Positions 5,451-6,068 of a stretch of DNA of 6,068 nt are shown here, one piece after another (the first letter of the stretch is position 1; each line of letters starts with the position of its first letter). The stretch spans positions 1 through 6,068 of the forward strand of contig JAKSKA010000091.1 of the NCBI GenBank assembly GCA_024401915.1, given 5' to 3'. The notes beneath the pieces were generated by a model. The model was not told where the DNA came from, did no database searches, and worked only from the letters and a program-made list of their open reading frames with translations. Position numbers and translations under genes: made by a program. This stretch comes from Bacteroidales bacterium (GTDB lineage Bacteria > Bacteroidota > Bacteroidia > Bacteroidales > UBA932).

Positions 5451-6068
5451 ATGAAAAGAATCGCTCACCTGATAGGACTCATACTGATGGCCGGTGCTGT
5501 TTCGTGCTCAAACGGCGCTGAGAAGGACGTTTTCGTCATCAACGGTCTGGAAGACCTTGAGGGTAGGACAGTTTCCGTCCTTGGAGGAAGTGTCCAGGAC
5601 CTGCTTGCCTCCGACAAGATTTCGGAATGCACGGTCCTCAGGTCGGATGCGGAAACGGACGCCTATACGATGGTGGAGACGGGAAAGGCCTGCGCGGCCG
5701 TGGCGTCCAGCATCAACTGGGCTGTGGCCGAGAATTCCTTCCACAACATAGTCCGGGTCGGGGAGCCGATGAACCCGATTCCGATCGGATTCGCCTTCAA
5801 CAAGGGCTGCCCCGCCCTGCTTGAGGAATTCAATGCCTTCCTCAAGGATTATCTGGAAAAAACCGATATCGACAAGGCCGTTGCAGATTGGATGAATCCG
5901 GAAAGCGGCAGGAAGATGCCGGACCCGGATGAGGTGAGCGGCGAAAACGGCACGCTCCATTTCGTCACAAGCGCGATGGTCGAACCCTTCTCGTTCATCA
6001 GACAGGGCGAGGTGGTCGGAGCAAAAGCCGAGATTCTCGCGAATTTAGCTGCCGGCAGGAATATGAAG
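5451..6068 (+). CDS. Lipoprotein with tandem solute-binding (SBP_bac_3-like) domains, 3'-truncated by window edge
   Basis: The frame is open from ATG 5451 to the end of the window (206 residues, no stop). It starts with a lipoprotein signal peptide, MKRIAHLIGLILMAGAVSC, with the lipidated cysteine at C19. Residues about 34-150 resemble the second lobe of a family 3 solute-binding protein: LEDLEGRTVSVLGGS, a SDAETDAYTMVETGKACAAV segment where such proteins have 'residue-rich gain of DA', then PIGFAFNKGCPALLEEFNAF and a closing ADWM. At about 167 a new domain seems to begin with GTLHFVTSAMVEPFSFIRQG, followed by EVVGAKAEILANLAAG, typical of the first lobe of the same fold. The likely job is binding a small solute such as an amino acid at the cell envelope. 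No permease or ATPase gene is visible, so the transport link is unconfirmed. It follows nagB by 30 bp and may be co-transcribed. Confidence 0.7.
   Translation, partial: MKRIAHLIGLILMAGAVSCSNGAEKDVFVINGLEDLEGRTVSVLGGSVQDLLASDKISECTVLRSDAETDAYTMVETGKACAAVASSINWAVAENSFHNIVRVGEPMNPIPIGFAFNKGCPALLEEFNAFLKDYLEKTDIDKAVADWMNPESGRKMPDPDEVSGENGTLHFVTSAMVEPFSFIRQGEVVGAKAEILANLAAGRNMK

Overview
The window looks like a chromosomal segment from a GC-rich member of the Bacteroidota, most likely the Bacteroidales. Four things point there: a three-gene ECF sigma module of the kind common in that phylum, the HFSGRLT-type chorismate synthase, almost no Shine-Dalgarno sequences, and a Bacteroidota-style -7 box (TAnnTTTG) upstream of aroC. 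This assignment is inference; no rRNA or other marker gene is present.

Layout. The left edge (1-95, +) holds the last 30 residues of an unidentified protein. It converges with a minus-strand block of five closely spaced genes (gaps of 15, 30, 36 and 11 bp), read from right to left: aroC (chorismate synthase, 4494-3523), a secreted GH3 beta-glycosidase (3507-1450), an ECF sigma factor (1419-901), a small one-helix membrane protein that is probably its anti-sigma partner (864-616), and a secreted Spy/CpxP-like helical protein with a His-rich tail (604-107). A 131-bp divergent intergenic region (4495-4625) separates this block from two plus-strand genes: nagB (glucosamine-6-phosphate deaminase, 4626-5420), and a solute-binding lipoprotein (5451 onward) that runs off the right edge and seems to carry tandem SBP_bac_3 domains.

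How the genes work together. The three sigma-module genes probably form one envelope-signalling unit: a membrane protein holds the sigma factor, and a periplasmic helical protein modulates or responds to it. aroC, the GH3 enzyme and nagB are metabolic genes with no evident link to that module beyond proximity.

The most notable non-coding signal is a two-block element, 14 identical bases followed by GTCA at identical spacing. It occurs twice, once over the stop codon just before the sigma gene and once over the stop codon just before the anti-sigma-like gene. Its geometry (AACCT-N15-GTCA) resembles an ECF-type promoter, so the module may be transcribed from two internal autoregulated promoters. 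I saw no CRISPR array, insertion sequence, tRNA, rRNA or convincing intrinsic terminator. Apart from the candidate promoter pair, the window is ordinary core and accessory Bacteroidota content.
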